Of a stretch of DNA of 64,000 nt, positions 25,701 to 36,419 are shown piece after piece (within the stretch, counting starts at the first letter, position 1; every line of letters starts with the position of its first letter). Origin of the DNA: Triatoma infestans (Eukaryota > Arthropoda > Insecta > Hemiptera > Reduviidae); NCBI GenBank assembly GCA_011037195.1, contig JAAEAF010004323.1, positions 36,599 through 100,598 on the forward strand. The letters run 5' to 3'. A program made the translations under genes and the position numbers. The notes under the pieces were generated by a model that was not told where the DNA came from, ran no database searches, and saw only the letters and a list, made by a program, of their open reading frames with translations.

Positions 25701-28700
25701 ATGCAATCAAAATTATTTCTACAGCTTAGTGTGCCTGCATTCAATATCTTTCATTAAATGCCTGCCTTCCTGGCACTTATTTGCGCTTGAATATGTGATG
25801 GGGATATGTTTGTGTGTGATGGGAGAGAGCCAAATATCTCAGACATGAAAATCCCAGAGTTATTAGATTATTTTATTAGGTTAGATTAGGTTAGGTTCTA
25901 TTAGGGACGTATGTTTCGATCAATCCGACGACGGGAATTGCGATTTTTCTAATAGTTTTTCAAGTTTTCATGATTTCTGAAAAATAGTACTAACGATTCC
26001 TTGAACCTGCCATACATATATGAATCTTTCAGTTTTAATTGAAACATTTTTCTTTAAATTGATTTTTTATGATAGCCGTGACATTTGACTTCCCATTTCG
26101 ATAAAAATGTACAGTCTCCCCACCTGGTGGGATTTAAGGGTAAAACTAAATATTTAATGCAAAATTTTTATTTGGGAGAATACATTACTCAGTAAAGAAA
26201 TATTGCAGAAATTTCAAATGATTCCGTTTTTGTATTACGAAGGACCTAATTCTGGGAAGGGTTCGACAAAATTCTTCCACGCGAAATCATTAGTGTGCTG
26301 TTTTGCCTTTCACTTCATAGCACGATTCCATGATGTTTATTCAATATTTAGAGCAACAAGGTATTTATAAACATTTCAGTTTTACAAAGAAATTTTGTTT
26401 AATGTGAGTGTTTTCACATTCAAGATTTCGAAATATAATTTTCATCAAAAATATATCTTTTGAAATTCCCCAAAATATCTTTGAAAAACGAAAAATCGCA
26501 AGAACATCGCACTTGAATTTCGTTTACGTATCTTCATTGCATTTTTCACGAAGATATCAGTTATAGTGAAGGATTGTGGAATTGCACAGAGGAATGTAAA
26601 AGCGTATGAATGAAGTACACTGAGTGAACAAGTGATATATTAATTGAAAAACTTAGTATTACAAGAATTTTACACCAGCTGATATCGTGAGCGGTGATAG
26701 CGTGATTAGAAATGACAAACTGAACTGGCAGAGTGTGGGTGATGGTAATGCGTGCATATATTCTTGCTGAAAACTTCCCCTACTTCTCCCTCCAGATCTC
26801 CTAGGGATAGAGGTAGACGGATCTTGGTCACAAGCTACAGAAAATGGTTATGTCTTATGTGATGTGGTGGATGTCGGGCAGATTGCCAATGATTTTTTTT
26901 TGTCGCAGGCAAGATGTACGGATTGGCACCTGAAGATCCATCCACCGGAATTGCGGCTTTCTTGGTTTTTCACGATTATTGCGAAAATGGCTAAAATGAT
27001 TTTCTTCAAGAATTTGTGTACTTACTAAATAATTTATGTTTTTTTTTTTTTTTAGGAAAAATCCATTTTTGGAGGGTTATGGGGGCCCAGTTCCGCCACA
27101 TTGTTGCTGTAATTCCAAATTTAACAGTTAACAGAAAGTTGTCCGAGATGGAATTGGAATTATTTTGGGGTGATTATGGGTCATTGAGGCGTTAGATTTC
27201 TAGCGATAAACCATTGAGTGGGGGCGTAGTTTTATGGATTACAATACAATCACAGTAATACTACTTGCTATGGGGTGTTGTAATGGAATCAAGCCTGCAT
27301 ATTTGCCACAATAAAGCTGGACTCAGTAATTCCGTACCGAGACACCACCATCGAGATCTCCAAGCTCACTTCAATTATGCATCCCCCTCCCCCGGTCGTA
27401 CGCCCACTACTGCAATGTATTGGCGAAATGAGCTTCAATTTGGACAGTCAAGTCCAAATAATCCCTTCATATTTATTTCTTTAATAAATTTTAAGATCTG
27501 TGAAGATTATAGGGAGGATATCTTTTCTTCCCAGCTTTTAATCTTCTCTAGATGATAACGCCGCAGTCAGACAACAAGAATATTCGAGTCTCTTCCAACT
27601 CCCACGTGTCTGAAATGCTGTCGCATTCTAAGCCCAGCTTTTTCAGTGCAATACCCTTTGAGGAAACCTATTGGTTTCCAAAAGCAACAACTTTTGTGCT
27701 GGATCCTCCAGTGATTACTAAAAACGAGTTTATCAGTATCAAGTTTTGAGCTTCCTGGATTTTCCTTTTTTGATATATTTTGTTCACACACTTGGAGACA
27801 CTGTTTACGTATATAAGTATTTGCTGAAACCTTTTTAAAAGCATTTCCATTGAAAACTTAATTTCTAAAATTGGACACTATCGGAATACATTCCTTTTAG
27901 AACAGCGAGAAAAAGTAATGTAAACAATCAACATCTAAATCAAGCAATGATGTCTTGGATAAAATCGTAGATATCCTAGGATAGAATCCTAGACTTGTCT
28001 GTATTAGTGGAGTAGCAGCGTCCTTATTCCTTATAGTTATTTCTTCTCCCTCCAATTCTCTCAGATGATATCTCTGATTTGCCTGGTGGAATAAGCTAAT
28101 TGTTGATCTGTGCTACAATCTCCGTAATATGAATAATGAGATTATAGTTGACTTCTTGCAAAGGTTCACCAACAATAATGAAAATATGTAGTTAGAGAGA
28201 GAGAACTCTTTGACAAACTATGAATAGCAATAGTTTCTTTTTTAGTCTTTTTTGTGGGGCATGTTATTTCCCAACTTCCGCCTCATCATCAGCTTCAAGA
28301 TGAATTATTTCTCCATTGCCTTTCGCTTAATTTTCAGTCCCGGCAACGTTGGAAACATTGTGACATCTGAACGTTGATTAGGACAACTGGTGAGGCCAAC
28401 ATTAATCATTCCAATGTTTTGCTTCGTCAAAAATATACATAAATATATTTGCTCTCAACTGTCATGATTACATTGAAACTTCATCGATCTTGTTGGGGGC
28501 ACCCTTAATCGTATGGTGGAATTATTGAAATAACAAACGGTTTATTACTATTGTATACGGGGTGAAGAAATAAATTTATATTCAGAATAAGGTTTTATAC
28601 GGTCAGAGACCATTTTGTAAATTGTCCGAGTACAAGGCTAGGCGTCTGCACAGTTTTCCAGCAAAAGCTAGGAGACATGTGAATAAAAAAGGTGGGCAAA

Positions 28701-31700
28701 TGAGGGCTTGACAGCAGTTGACAGATCAACTTTAAGAAGTTAACAAGTCTCTCGAACAACCTTGAAAGGTTATCAAGCAAGAGTTTTAAGTACCACTTTG
28801 TTCTTCTTCGTGACACTCACAGCAGGCAAAACGCTACCATTCTAAATTCATCATCAACAGTATCATCCTTCGCTTGGCCTCTTTATAGTCCATTTGCTTC
28901 TCACTAAGTAAATCGTAAAATATAAATTGTGAGTATAGTATCAATTGCTGTATCCACCAGTCCGATACCTTATACTGAGAATCAACATGTGCGCCTTCAC
29001 CACCATATATTTCTCCATGTGACCTCCTCATATTAATTTATTGTAGAAACAGAAATGTCATATGAATATATCAAAACCACGAGTTTTTGCGTTTGTCCTC
29101 TTTTTTAAAAATGGATTATATAATAGAGTGGTTGCAAAATTCTTTGGCGTTTAAGAATGTTATGAATTCTTGAAATGATGTTATAGTTTAAATTTGGTAG
29201 ATAATTTCAATATTCAAACTTGCTTTTCAAACTTTATCAAGTAATTTCCTACTGCTGTCATGAAACCATAATTTGCTTTTGTATGTTGAACCGTTATGCA
29301 TGAGAATTTTTTTCACTACCAATATTAGTTGAATTATGCTGACATTGACCTGCACTTCTAAGCTAATAAGCTTGCTCATTAATACATATTTCTCAAATTG
29401 ACTGCCAGTATAGGAGTCCCATTGCTAAGATATTGGATAAATCGACTAGCCAAACAAACTAAGCCCAGTTCACAATAGTGAAGGGTCCTCTGATTTATTT
29501 GTGGCATCGATCGGTGTCTGCCTTCATTAACACTTATGACGAATGAGAGTGGCCAAAATAAATCTATTTGCAGATAGCAGCTTCCATTTTTATTTTAGTA
29601 AGACAAAATAATTAATGCAGTATTTTATTTATTACCTACCGACAACACTGGAAAGAAATGGATAAATATCATAGTTTTACAAGTTTCCAATTTCATTAAG
29701 GATGTTGATAAAAAAACTTCAACTTATTAACCACAGTGCAACTTCAATTAGACTAGCCACAGTGTTGTAGTTTACAAAATAATTCACTTAATTTTATGGA
29801 ACCTTATCATTTAATCATTTATTGAAATAACCAGTTTTTACTTTTTTTGAATTGATTTTTTTCGGTCTTCATTATATTCAGCCTCTAATGAGATATCTAG
29901 TAGAAATTAGAAATTTGGCAACTTTTGATAACGGTAAATTACAATAATATAATTAATTATATTATCATTCATTTGATTATCTGAACAAGTTTGCAGTTTT
30001 CCTGTAAAAATCCAGGTGCTTTATATATTTTCATTGAGAAAGAGCATGTTTCCGAAAATCTTCCAACAGGTTCCTATAATTACCAGTATGGGTGAGGATG
30101 ATAGAACTACATAGAGAATATGATGAACGAATAACGGAAAGTATATAGATGAAGATCTATGACGGAAAATATATATTTTTGTGCCGTTCAGGAAATTATT
30201 ACAATCTGATAAGTAAGGTATGGGATATCGTTCCCCGTACCGGATTCAGCTTCGGATAATCGCCGCACGTTCGCCAAGTTCCGTTTTTTCTTAATTATGT
30301 GGATTGGGCTGGACCAAGAGAATTGCACGAATCATTTTCAGGAATTCCCTAGCTAATTTGTCTGTTAGCAATCCCCTGGTTTCGATAAAGTGCACTATAT
30401 TATCTGGAACTGAGGAAACTGAAGAGTAGACGGATATATGATAATTATTTATAACAACCAAATTATGAAGTCAACTTATATATATCTTTGAGAATTAATT
30501 GCTAAAAAACAATTACCTTCTTAGGTATATCCGTTTATTTATTTGTAGATGTTTATATGTTACGTTAGAATTGTAACACCATAATAATCTAAATTCCAAA
30601 GCCCACATTGATTATGGCAAAGTGTAATCCCAATTTTTTGTTTTACTTGTTTAATCACTTGCTAAATGATGCGTCAGTAGATTGGTCCCAGTAAATTTAA
30701 TGACATTAGTGGCTTGTTTCTGTTAGTACAGAATTGCTTTTAATAGTAAATTAGTTATTCATAGTGCTGAATTCCTGTTTATCCCATTAAGTTTCGACGG
30801 AATTAATTGCAGTCATATATATAAAAATTCTTTTGTCCATTAAAATAGTGTAATAATTTCCCATATTTTATATCTCTGCCATCAAAACAGTATTAATATA
30901 ATATATTAATAAAAAATATGAAGTATATTAATATATTTTTAAAATAATTTAACAATGTATACAAAAAAAAATCTTGAAAATTCTAACAACTGGTATGAAT
31001 ATCCTCATTGCTTTTTAAGGGTTTTGAGACAGAGGGAAGTAAATAATAATACTCTTCTTTTTTTTATTATTCAGTTATTTATTAAACCATGACTAAATAA
31101 TTAGTGACTGCAGTGACTAATCTATGATTGATGATTAAATGAATGGTGGTATCCCATGATTTCTGAACTTCTTATTAATTCAGCTACTGATTAATCATTA
31201 TTGTGGGTGATAATCATTATAATTCAAATCATTATAATTGTTTATCATCAGACATTCTAGAAAAGTTCCAAAATTTCATGTCATTTCCAAAATTTAGTGC
31301 TTAATTATTTATTAGTCAAATTTAGTCATAACATTAGTCATTTAGTAATGATGATAAAAATGTGAAATGAAATGTTTGTCGGTTACATTAGGTACTTAAA
31401 ATTTGTAATAAAAATAATAAAAATTTGCGCATTATTAATTTGTAGTTGTATATAATAAATTTTTCAAATATCTTTAAAATGTATTTGTTTATTTTATTTT
31501 TAGCGAGTTGGCCTTATATTCATTGCATAAACAATTTTATTTTAAAAATACGAAATATTAATGAAACACAGCCTGTTCAAGTATTTTATCTATTCTGTGA
31601 TATACACCACGTCCTTTCTCAGTGTACTCACCGCTTAATATTGTATTATGTTTTTTTTTTTGTTGTTCTTTTTTTCTTCTTGTTGTTGTTGTCTTTCATT

Positions 31701-33544
31701 ACAGACTTTGACTGGAAATACTTCTGGGCGTGGACAGACTTCCAGTCATATGTAGATTTCCTGTTAATCGTAAGCCTGATAATGTCACTTCTCACGTTCC
31801 TCTTACTCGATTCTGTCATATACATTGAGATACTTGGGTTTTTGGCCCTATTCATAGAAGCAATGCTTGCAGTACCACAACTTATTAGAAATTTCAAACA
31901 AAAATCAACTGAAGGAATGAGGTGAGTTGCTTTGTATGTTTATTTTTTCCACAAACCTTTTCTGCCTAAGTGCAAATTTTGTAAATTATAAAACACATAT
32001 ATTATATTAATGTATTTGTGTACACACATACACTGCATCTGCTTACAAAAAGAAATTAAAAAAAAAAGAAAAAAATCTTATTTGTCACAGTGAAAGGCCA
32101 TTCATACATATTTGCCTTTGCTATTTATGTTTATGTATGTTTAATTTATGTGGAAATTTAGAAGATTATAAAGAAAATTCTTGTGAGTAGTTCCTGAATT
32201 TTTCTGACAGGGTTTTGCTTGGATTTTCTGTTGTTATTGTTGTTAAAGTAAACAATTTGGTGTGGGTGACTGATTTAAAAAGTTATTTTTAATATGTTTA
32301 CATATAATTCTCATTAATTAACTTAAATTGACCATAATAGCAATCATATTTATTATTTATGGCAAAGTGAATAGTTTTTGTTCTGGAATGAGAGTGACTC
32401 CGCATTACTTAGTCCCTCTGATTCCATGTAACATTCCCATAGAAAAACTCCAAAAAGCCGGATTTAAATCGTAAATCAAGTCCTGGATCAGTTTATCTGA
32501 AATCACAGATTTTAGAACAGATAGTGAAAAAAACATCAGTACATCTCACTTGTCAGTCACTAATCTGTAATCAGATACCAAAATCCCTTTGAGAGAGGCA
32601 AGTTTTTTTTCCCTCTACTTTTCTCCTACAAAATACGAGTTTTTATAAAATAATTATTGCTTAATTTAATTCTGCAGTGTAAAAGAATTTCCATTGTTTA
32701 GATTTGATAATATTAGAAGAATAGTTTTCTTGATAAAAATTCATATAATCTTTATGATTAGAAATTCTTAATGCGGGTTCTATTAGTAATAGGCATTATC
32801 TTCACCATTTAATAGTTATTAGATTAGGTAGTATGTACTTTTTATTTCAGTCTCAGATATTGTTATTTATTTTCTTAAACTTGTTTACATGGCGTAAACT
32901 GACCATAATTGCAGGTCATTTTCAAAAGAAACTTTAGAAAAAAAACGGTATAATATATAATTCAAAATCAATTAAAATTACATTAATGTTCTATTAATTT
33001 TACGAATTTATAATATTGTAAATCTAACCATAATATATAAAATTAATCAGAACACTAAGGAAAAGTAATTTTTAACTATATAACTAACCAATAAATGGGT
33101 AACTTTGGACAGTGATACGCAGTTTTTCTTAATGTGGGCATGTTTCTTGATATTAGAAACCGTACAAATGATTCAAGACAGTTTTCAATTTGAAAGGATT
33201 TACCAAGAAATCTTTCTATAAGGTTTTTTTAAACTGCTTATATAGTAATTAGAGTTGTATAATTTTAAAAATGATTTTTAAAAAATTATGTTCCCTGTTC
33301 CAGTATATTAATGGTACTAATGTGGACAGTTGGTGATGTATTCAAGACAACATATTTCGTTTTACGTGAAGCGCCAGCACAATTTTGGTTATGCGGTGGA
33401 TTACAAGTGCTTATAGATCTAACAATACTTGGACAAGTACAATTATATAAGGGTAATACAGCTCCACATGTATCTAGACAGTCATCATATCTTCATCGGC
33501 CCTCTGGTGGAGGATGTAGTAGTGATCATCCTCGGCCTGACTGA
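11851..33544 (+). CDS. SLC66A2: PQ-loop transporter SLC66A2 (PQLC1), five coding exons
   Basis: Spliced gene: exons 11851-12053, 12160-12296, 22358-22417, 31705-31921 and 33304-33544 total 858 nt, giving 285 residues plus stop, with phases agreeing at every junction. The product matches the vertebrate SLC66A2/PQLC1 family along its length (human protein about 271 residues). There are two PQ-loop repeats: residues about 20-70 with the PQ dipeptide at 35-36 in FIPQYREI, and about 175-225 with PQ at 191-192 in AVPQLIRNF followed by STEGMS. Further family blocks are GFSLYVCLVLLIANTLRILFW, LGFLALFIEAML, LMWTVGDVFKT and GGLQVLIDLTILGQ. Several hydrophobic segments indicate a multi-pass membrane protein. 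Known family members are endosomal or lysosomal transporter-like proteins, and SLC66A2 is linked to phosphatidylserine and endosome-Golgi traffic; the substrate here is not readable from sequence. The start at 11851 is the first in-frame ATG giving the family N-terminus. Upstream non-coding exons were not identified. Confidence 0.93.
12160..12296 (+). CDS. SLC66A2: SLC66A2 coding exon 2
   Basis: 137 nt between an acceptor ttttaacag and a consensus donor gtaagt. It encodes FGKRYELPLLAQSMIMNVMMLLMIHLC (a membrane segment) and the start of the cytosolic linker. Intron 1 is only 106 bp. The exon ends in phase 1 with a single G. Confidence 0.93.
13690..14060 (+). repeat. Dispersed repeat, copy B (long form)
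   Basis: Second copy of the repeat at 10195-10430, same orientation, about 3.5 kb downstream, with an extra 110 bp or so at about 13850-13960. It lies in SLC66A2 intron 2. Function and family are not recognised. Confidence 0.7.
15345..15396. repeat. ATT microsatellite
   Basis: Interrupted (TTA)n/(ATT)n run. Confidence 0.85.
15820..16150 (-). mobile_element. LINE 3' end, same family as 5952-6900
   Basis: The reverse complement matches 6600-6900: the zinc-motif coding region (gtcccatttgtcagaactgtg..), cctagttccagcgaaac, and the 3' UTR with gcgcgggacctaagcctatgtgg. The LINE's 3' end faces left and adjoins an ATT run at 15818-15836. About 300 bp are retained. The LINE match stops near 16140. 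Confidence 0.85.
16150..16500. other. GC-rich unassigned insert
   Basis: Clearly richer in G+C than the surrounding intron. Contains a small perfect hairpin, ggttgag-cgtat-ctcaacc (about 16273-16291). It follows directly on the LINE match at 15820-16150 and may be another part of a retrotransposon, but no conserved protein block was found. Confidence 0.4.
16706..16795. repeat. Long ATT microsatellite
   Basis: About 90 bp of nearly pure (ATT)n, with one ATATATT interruption near 16768-16780. It directly precedes a LINE 3' tail in minus orientation. The poly-Tyr or poly-Ile open frames across it are artefacts. Confidence 0.95.
16796..16872 (-). mobile_element. LINE 3' UTR tail
   Basis: The segment cctcgggtggccatatccgg then cagacttattgtgccacc resembles the 3' terminus of the minus-strand LINE at 18205-18978 (gggtgggctatacccc ... 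ggcttattgtgcca). It is a very short insertion, and its 3' side meets the ATT array, consistent with a (TAA)n tail read on the opposite strand. Confidence 0.65.
18200..18978 (-). mobile_element. RNase H-bearing LINE 3' part, decayed
   Basis: The minus strand reads APRGKVIRICSDSQAALKALEDY, then ECREALSRLSRHNKVQLIWI and PGHAGIKGNETADQLARNGA (18740-18960), followed by LTGDG..., CRLCQEEEDTAS (about 18430-18470) and a 3' UTR ending in ATT repeats at about 18200-18210. Stops and a C-run at 18611-18622 disrupt it. Same superfamily as the copy at 5952-6900 but a distinct, older family. Confidence 0.85.
19870..20480 (+). mobile_element. RNase H-bearing LINE 3' part, heavily decayed
   Basis: Reads VTDHMGIFGNEEVDSFAKLG (about 19960-20025), matching the GHAGIEGNE.AD.LAR block, then SLLPHFIGSELTVAGF. 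Later comes LSLLSGACLTGHGSLRRNFYVM (about 20225-20305) and CFGCEE...FRFRIFGRNRM. Premature stops interrupt it. The 3' UTR-like part has aagcccgg and ends near cgaataataatt (about 20570). Confidence 0.75.
20573..21953 (+). repeat. Long direct repeat, upstream copy (intron 2)
   Basis: Nearly collinear with 27456-28661. Shared stretches include gggaggatatcttttcttcc, cacgtgtctgaaatgctgtc, tttcagtcccggcaacgttg and tgtatacggggtgaagaaat. This copy carries about 190 extra bases at roughly 21545-21735. It lies about 400 bp upstream of SLC66A2 exon 3. Protein content was not recognised; the minus-strand frame at 20742-20984 is open but matches nothing I know. Confidence 0.9.
22358..22417 (+). CDS. SLC66A2: SLC66A2 coding exon 3, 60-nt linker exon (possible cassette)
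   Basis: A 60-nt exon between acceptor ctctacag and donor gtacgt. It is phase 1 at both ends, so including or skipping it keeps the frame. It encodes a basic, polar linker (VGRQTGKSFVKTKKRRYII) between the two PQ-loop halves. The position and length match the variable linker in vertebrate SLC66A2, just before the DFD..FW motif. Skipping it would join exon 2 to exon 4 as VFT-DFDW. Support comes from splice sites, phase and position, not from strong residue conservation. Confidence 0.75.
24440..25275 (-). mobile_element. RLE-type LINE remnant (R2-like), C-terminal part
   Basis: On the minus strand, 25259 to about 25080 reads VDKSASNAWLRHGELFPET then TAIQAQDLGTKYYKRHIIKDAAVTD. After a broken CCHC region, 24950-24535 reads AAPYYKYIPFPVLEDSRYSLY, ITDRNVSHNRPNIILEDKS, VKLIDIVLPYPLNLR and VTIVPLVIST. 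It matches the element at 2523-3446 in domain order. The PD of the endonuclease signature is PN here, and the zinc motif is lost to frameshift. Inactive. Confidence 0.85.
27456..28661 (+). repeat. Long direct repeat, downstream copy (intron 3)
   Basis: Second copy of the repeat at 20573-21953, same orientation, about 6.9 kb away. Differences are scattered substitutions and small indels plus the missing 190-bp block. Similarity stops at cagttttccag (28661). Together the copies bracket SLC66A2 exon 3. Confidence 0.9.
31705..31921 (+). CDS. SLC66A2: SLC66A2 coding exon 4
   Basis: 217 nt after acceptor ttacag, ending at donor gtgagt. It encodes DFDWKYFWAWTDFQSYVDF, two hydrophobic segments and the second PQ loop (EAMLAVPQLIRNFKQKSTEGM). 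The exon ends in phase 2 (AG), which pairs with the T opening exon 5 to give Ser, as in the family block STEGMS. Confidence 0.94.
31922..33303 (+). other. SLC66A2 intron 4 (1.4 kb)
   Basis: Starts gtgagt, ends ttccag. AT-rich; no element recognised. Confidence 0.85.
33304..33544 (+). CDS. SLC66A2: SLC66A2 coding exon 5, C-terminus and stop
   Basis: Follows acceptor ttccag. It encodes ILMVLMWTVGDVFKTTYFVLREAP, then GGLQVLIDLTILGQVQLYKG, both conserved in SLC66A2. A polar, unconserved tail with HRPSGGGCSSDHPRPD ends at TGA 33542-33544. The tail length resembles that of vertebrate proteins, so the annotated end looks right. Confidence 0.93.
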
Positions 33545-34084
33545 CTCCATCTCTACCTTGGGTATGTTTATATTATATACATCGCTTTCCAGTACCTCTT
33601 TAGGAATCCGGACCCTCCAGTCGCCGTTTGAGCCGTCCGGTTCTTATTAGGATATATAAATTATTGTATATTTATTTATACATAATGTTATATAAATATT
33701 TATGTAAAATATAAAATTGGTCGTAATTTTTCTTCCATTCTCTATTTTTGGGGTCTGAATAATTGTGTATTTTATTTTCATTACTTCCGGAATGGAGTCA
33801 CTGTACAGAATTATTGTAGTATTTTAAATATTTATATGTTCTTAATCAAAACTCTTTTTAATTGATTGCAATTTCAATCTTTTTCACTCTGATAAAAGCT
33901 TCATTAATTCAATTTTTCAGAGTTTGCAGTTAAATATTATTTTATTGTCTTTCATGCATTTAGAAATAATTACTGAAATTCTATGCTTCCCCAGGCTGTA
34001 TTTTTTCAGTCAAATGAAAATGTAATTAATTTAAGTTACCAAGTTGGCCTATTATTAAGTGACTACTATTATGACTCCAAATTA

Positions 34085-34090
34085 AATAAA
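34085..34090 (+). promoter_or_regulatory. Candidate poly(A) signal of SLC66A2
   Basis: AATAAA inside attaaataaatactaaataaa, about 540 bp after the stop. I noticed no earlier canonical hexamer in the 3' flank. In DNA this AT-rich the motif arises easily by chance. Confidence 0.35.
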
Positions 34091-35880
34091 TACTAAATAA
34101 AAACATTCTCCCGTCGTTTTCCAAAAGCTAACAAAAAATGGACTATGGAAAAATTAATGGACTGACATTTGTGGTTTATTATCCAGTACATCTTCCTTTA
34201 AAAAGATAATTAAAAAAAAAAAATACTAAAAAAGTTTACTACCATTTTGTCAAAAAATAATTGTGTCATGAATCTCCATTCACTAAATTTATTTATTTAT
34301 TTATTTTTTTATTTTAATGATTGAGTAATTAAGAAAGACTGTATAAAATATAATCTACATCCAAGGTATGGAAGACTATTTGTATCTAAAAATTTAAAAC
34401 AAAAACAAAATTGCAATGAAAGCTCATCAAAGAGTTTATATTTCTTTGATAATTGTAAACAACCTTGGGACTTCATTAAAGCCTTCTTCTAATTGTAACA
34501 TTCAAATTCATATATTTCTTCCATTTGGAAGATAATAAATTAATTTGCTTAATTTTATATGCTATGCGCAAGCCTAGCACTTAAAAATATTTATTTAGAG
34601 TATTAATATTATTATTATTATTATTATTATTACTATTATTATTTGGAAAGTAAAATTTTATTTTTGGGGCCTTCCATGTTGAAAAGAATAAGGTTATTTT
34701 AAAAAAAAAAAATATGTTAGATAAATATATTTTTTTAATTTTTTTTTTTGTGTAATTTAAGTGTGGGAAAAAAATAGTATTTATAGCCTGCTTAAGTCTT
34801 CCAAGCCTAGGTTAAAATTGAGTTTTTAATGAAATGCTTTTTCAGGCTTTTTGCTAGCGAATTTAAATGTAAAAAAAAAAAAATTAATAATAAAATAGTT
34901 TTATACACGTTTAACATAGAATAATAATGAATTAAAGTGGAACCAATATTTCTTTGTAAAATATTAATCAAATTTTCAAAAACAAATGGGACCTAGAGAG
35001 TAACTTGTAAAATTATTGTAGTATTGAGAGATTTTATGGTAGATCTACAGATTCACATGTAAAGCAATTCAATTGTCAATTCATTATTTAACAATTTATT
35101 GTTGTATTATTGGGATTTTTTTTTTCTTTCAATTTAAAAGTTAACCTTCTAGTCAAATTGATATTGTTTTCAAAGAAAATATTTATTGGTGATTAGAGTA
35201 TTGATGTAGTTATCGAATATTGTTATTTTTTCTAGAGTTTACCATTTCGTTAACTAAAACTTGTTTATTTAGTTAATTATAGGCTGATTTTAAATAGTAA
35301 TTTAAAAATTAATAGCTAAACTAATGATGTCATGATGTCGCTTCATTCGAGTGCCGCCATAGCTAACAGCACTTAACTAAGCCAGCAGCAAAGCCTCGCC
35401 GATAACATTATAGTTAACTTAATTTTCTAATTTAACTAAACGTTTATCTAAATTAATTTGGAAGATTTTAAATAAATAACTATGAGTGTTTTGTTTATTT
35501 AAATATAGATAGTGGGATATGTTGTGAAAGAAATCGGCTTGACAGTTAATGATTCACTTATTTTTGAGTTTAATTGGCTGAATGATTTTTTCTTTTCTTC
35601 CTCTTCCTTCTGGAGCATTTCCAGTCAGCTTACCGACGTAAGTGGGCAAGAACTTCAGAAACGAGGACTCTTGGACCAAGGCCCCTTCAAAGAAAATATT
35701 GTCCACTATGGTTTATATACTTATAAATACAGTGTTTTAAGCTTCAATACGCTGGAATGAAGGAAACAATCCTAGCTTATCATGTTAATATTGGGATTGT
35801 CTTTGAATATAATTCAAATTAATGTAATTAGTTTTACCCAACTCCATCCTTCCATGTTTAATCAATAAAACTATGAGATT
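34091..35880. other. AT-rich intergenic DNA
   Basis: Only an ATT run (about 34606-34641) and homopolymer tracts were seen. The open frame 35512-35760 matches no family I know and has no supporting codon bias. Confidence 0.55.
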
Positions 35881-36215
35881 CAATAAGGTTATATAGGTTA
35901 TGGTATATTATCCGTCGAGCATGCATATTCATTTGGTTCCTGACCTGTTCCGGATTTTCATCCACCGTCAGAAAAAATTCACTAAGGTCGTGCAGATTAC
36001 ATGTCTAAACCGACATATATACAACCAATAAACACCAGCAAATGTGAGTGTAACAGAAACATTACGTTGAAGTGAACTCTCTACATGAACTTGGCGAATT
36101 TGCTCTGACAATGGATGAAAATCCGAACCGGTCAGGAACCAAATGAATATGCATGCTACGACAGATAAAATACCCGTTGTTATCCAGCATTGTGGACCCA
36201 ACCACATATTTAGGG
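35880..36215. mobile_element. Foldback MITE family 2, hairpin copy
   Basis: Inverted arms at about 35903-35995 and 36080-36172. The left reads gagcatgcatattcatttgg, ttcctgacc and ggattttcatccaccgtcag. The right carries the reverse complement (ctgacaatggatgaaaatcc, ggtcaggaaccaaatgaat, atgcatgct). The right outer end (ttatccagcattgtggaccc, to about 36203) matches the left end of the copy at 41157-41290 in reverse. The loop is about 85 bp. Non-coding. Confidence 0.85.
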
Positions 36216-36261
36216 TTATATAGGTATATACCTAAATGTTTCTGGAAGTTACCATAAAAAC

Positions 36262-36352
36262 ATCAGAGACATATTCCGTGGTAGCCTGCTTCATTTTGTG
36301 GTCATCGACCGGTTTCGGGCGTTCGCTGATGCTTTCCAGCTCTGCGGAACCA
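36262..36352. mobile_element. Foldback MITE family 1, deletion derivative
   Basis: Matches the left arm of the element at 44005-44254 (ttccgtggtagcctgcttc, ttgtggtcatcgaccggttt, gggcgttcg). It then jumps straight to gctttccagctctg, which in the complete copy lies outside the right arm. The hairpin's inner and right parts are deleted. Confidence 0.75.
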
Positions 36353-36419
36353 ACACCACAACTACCATAAAAACGATTGACTATTTTATACTATAATCAT
36401 GCTCTAATACTGTTATTTA

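Larger units (their letters stand above)
22418..31704 (+). other. SLC66A2 intron 3 (9.3 kb)
   Basis: Starts gtacgt and ends attacag. It contains an RLE-type LINE remnant on the minus strand (24440-25275) and the downstream member of the long direct repeat (27456-28661). 22420-24430, 25300-27450 and 28700-31700 show no gene or element that I recognise. They are mostly AT-rich, with short ATT runs (22757, 25565). Confidence 0.8.

Noticed and set aside
25860..27060. Possible gene or element in the middle of intron 3
   Set aside because: Some GC-richer patches (about 26690-26960) but no conserved protein block, inverted ends or second copy.
33429..33650. Alternative frame over SLC66A2 exon 5
   Set aside because: It is a shadow of the true frame, which carries all the conserved residues.
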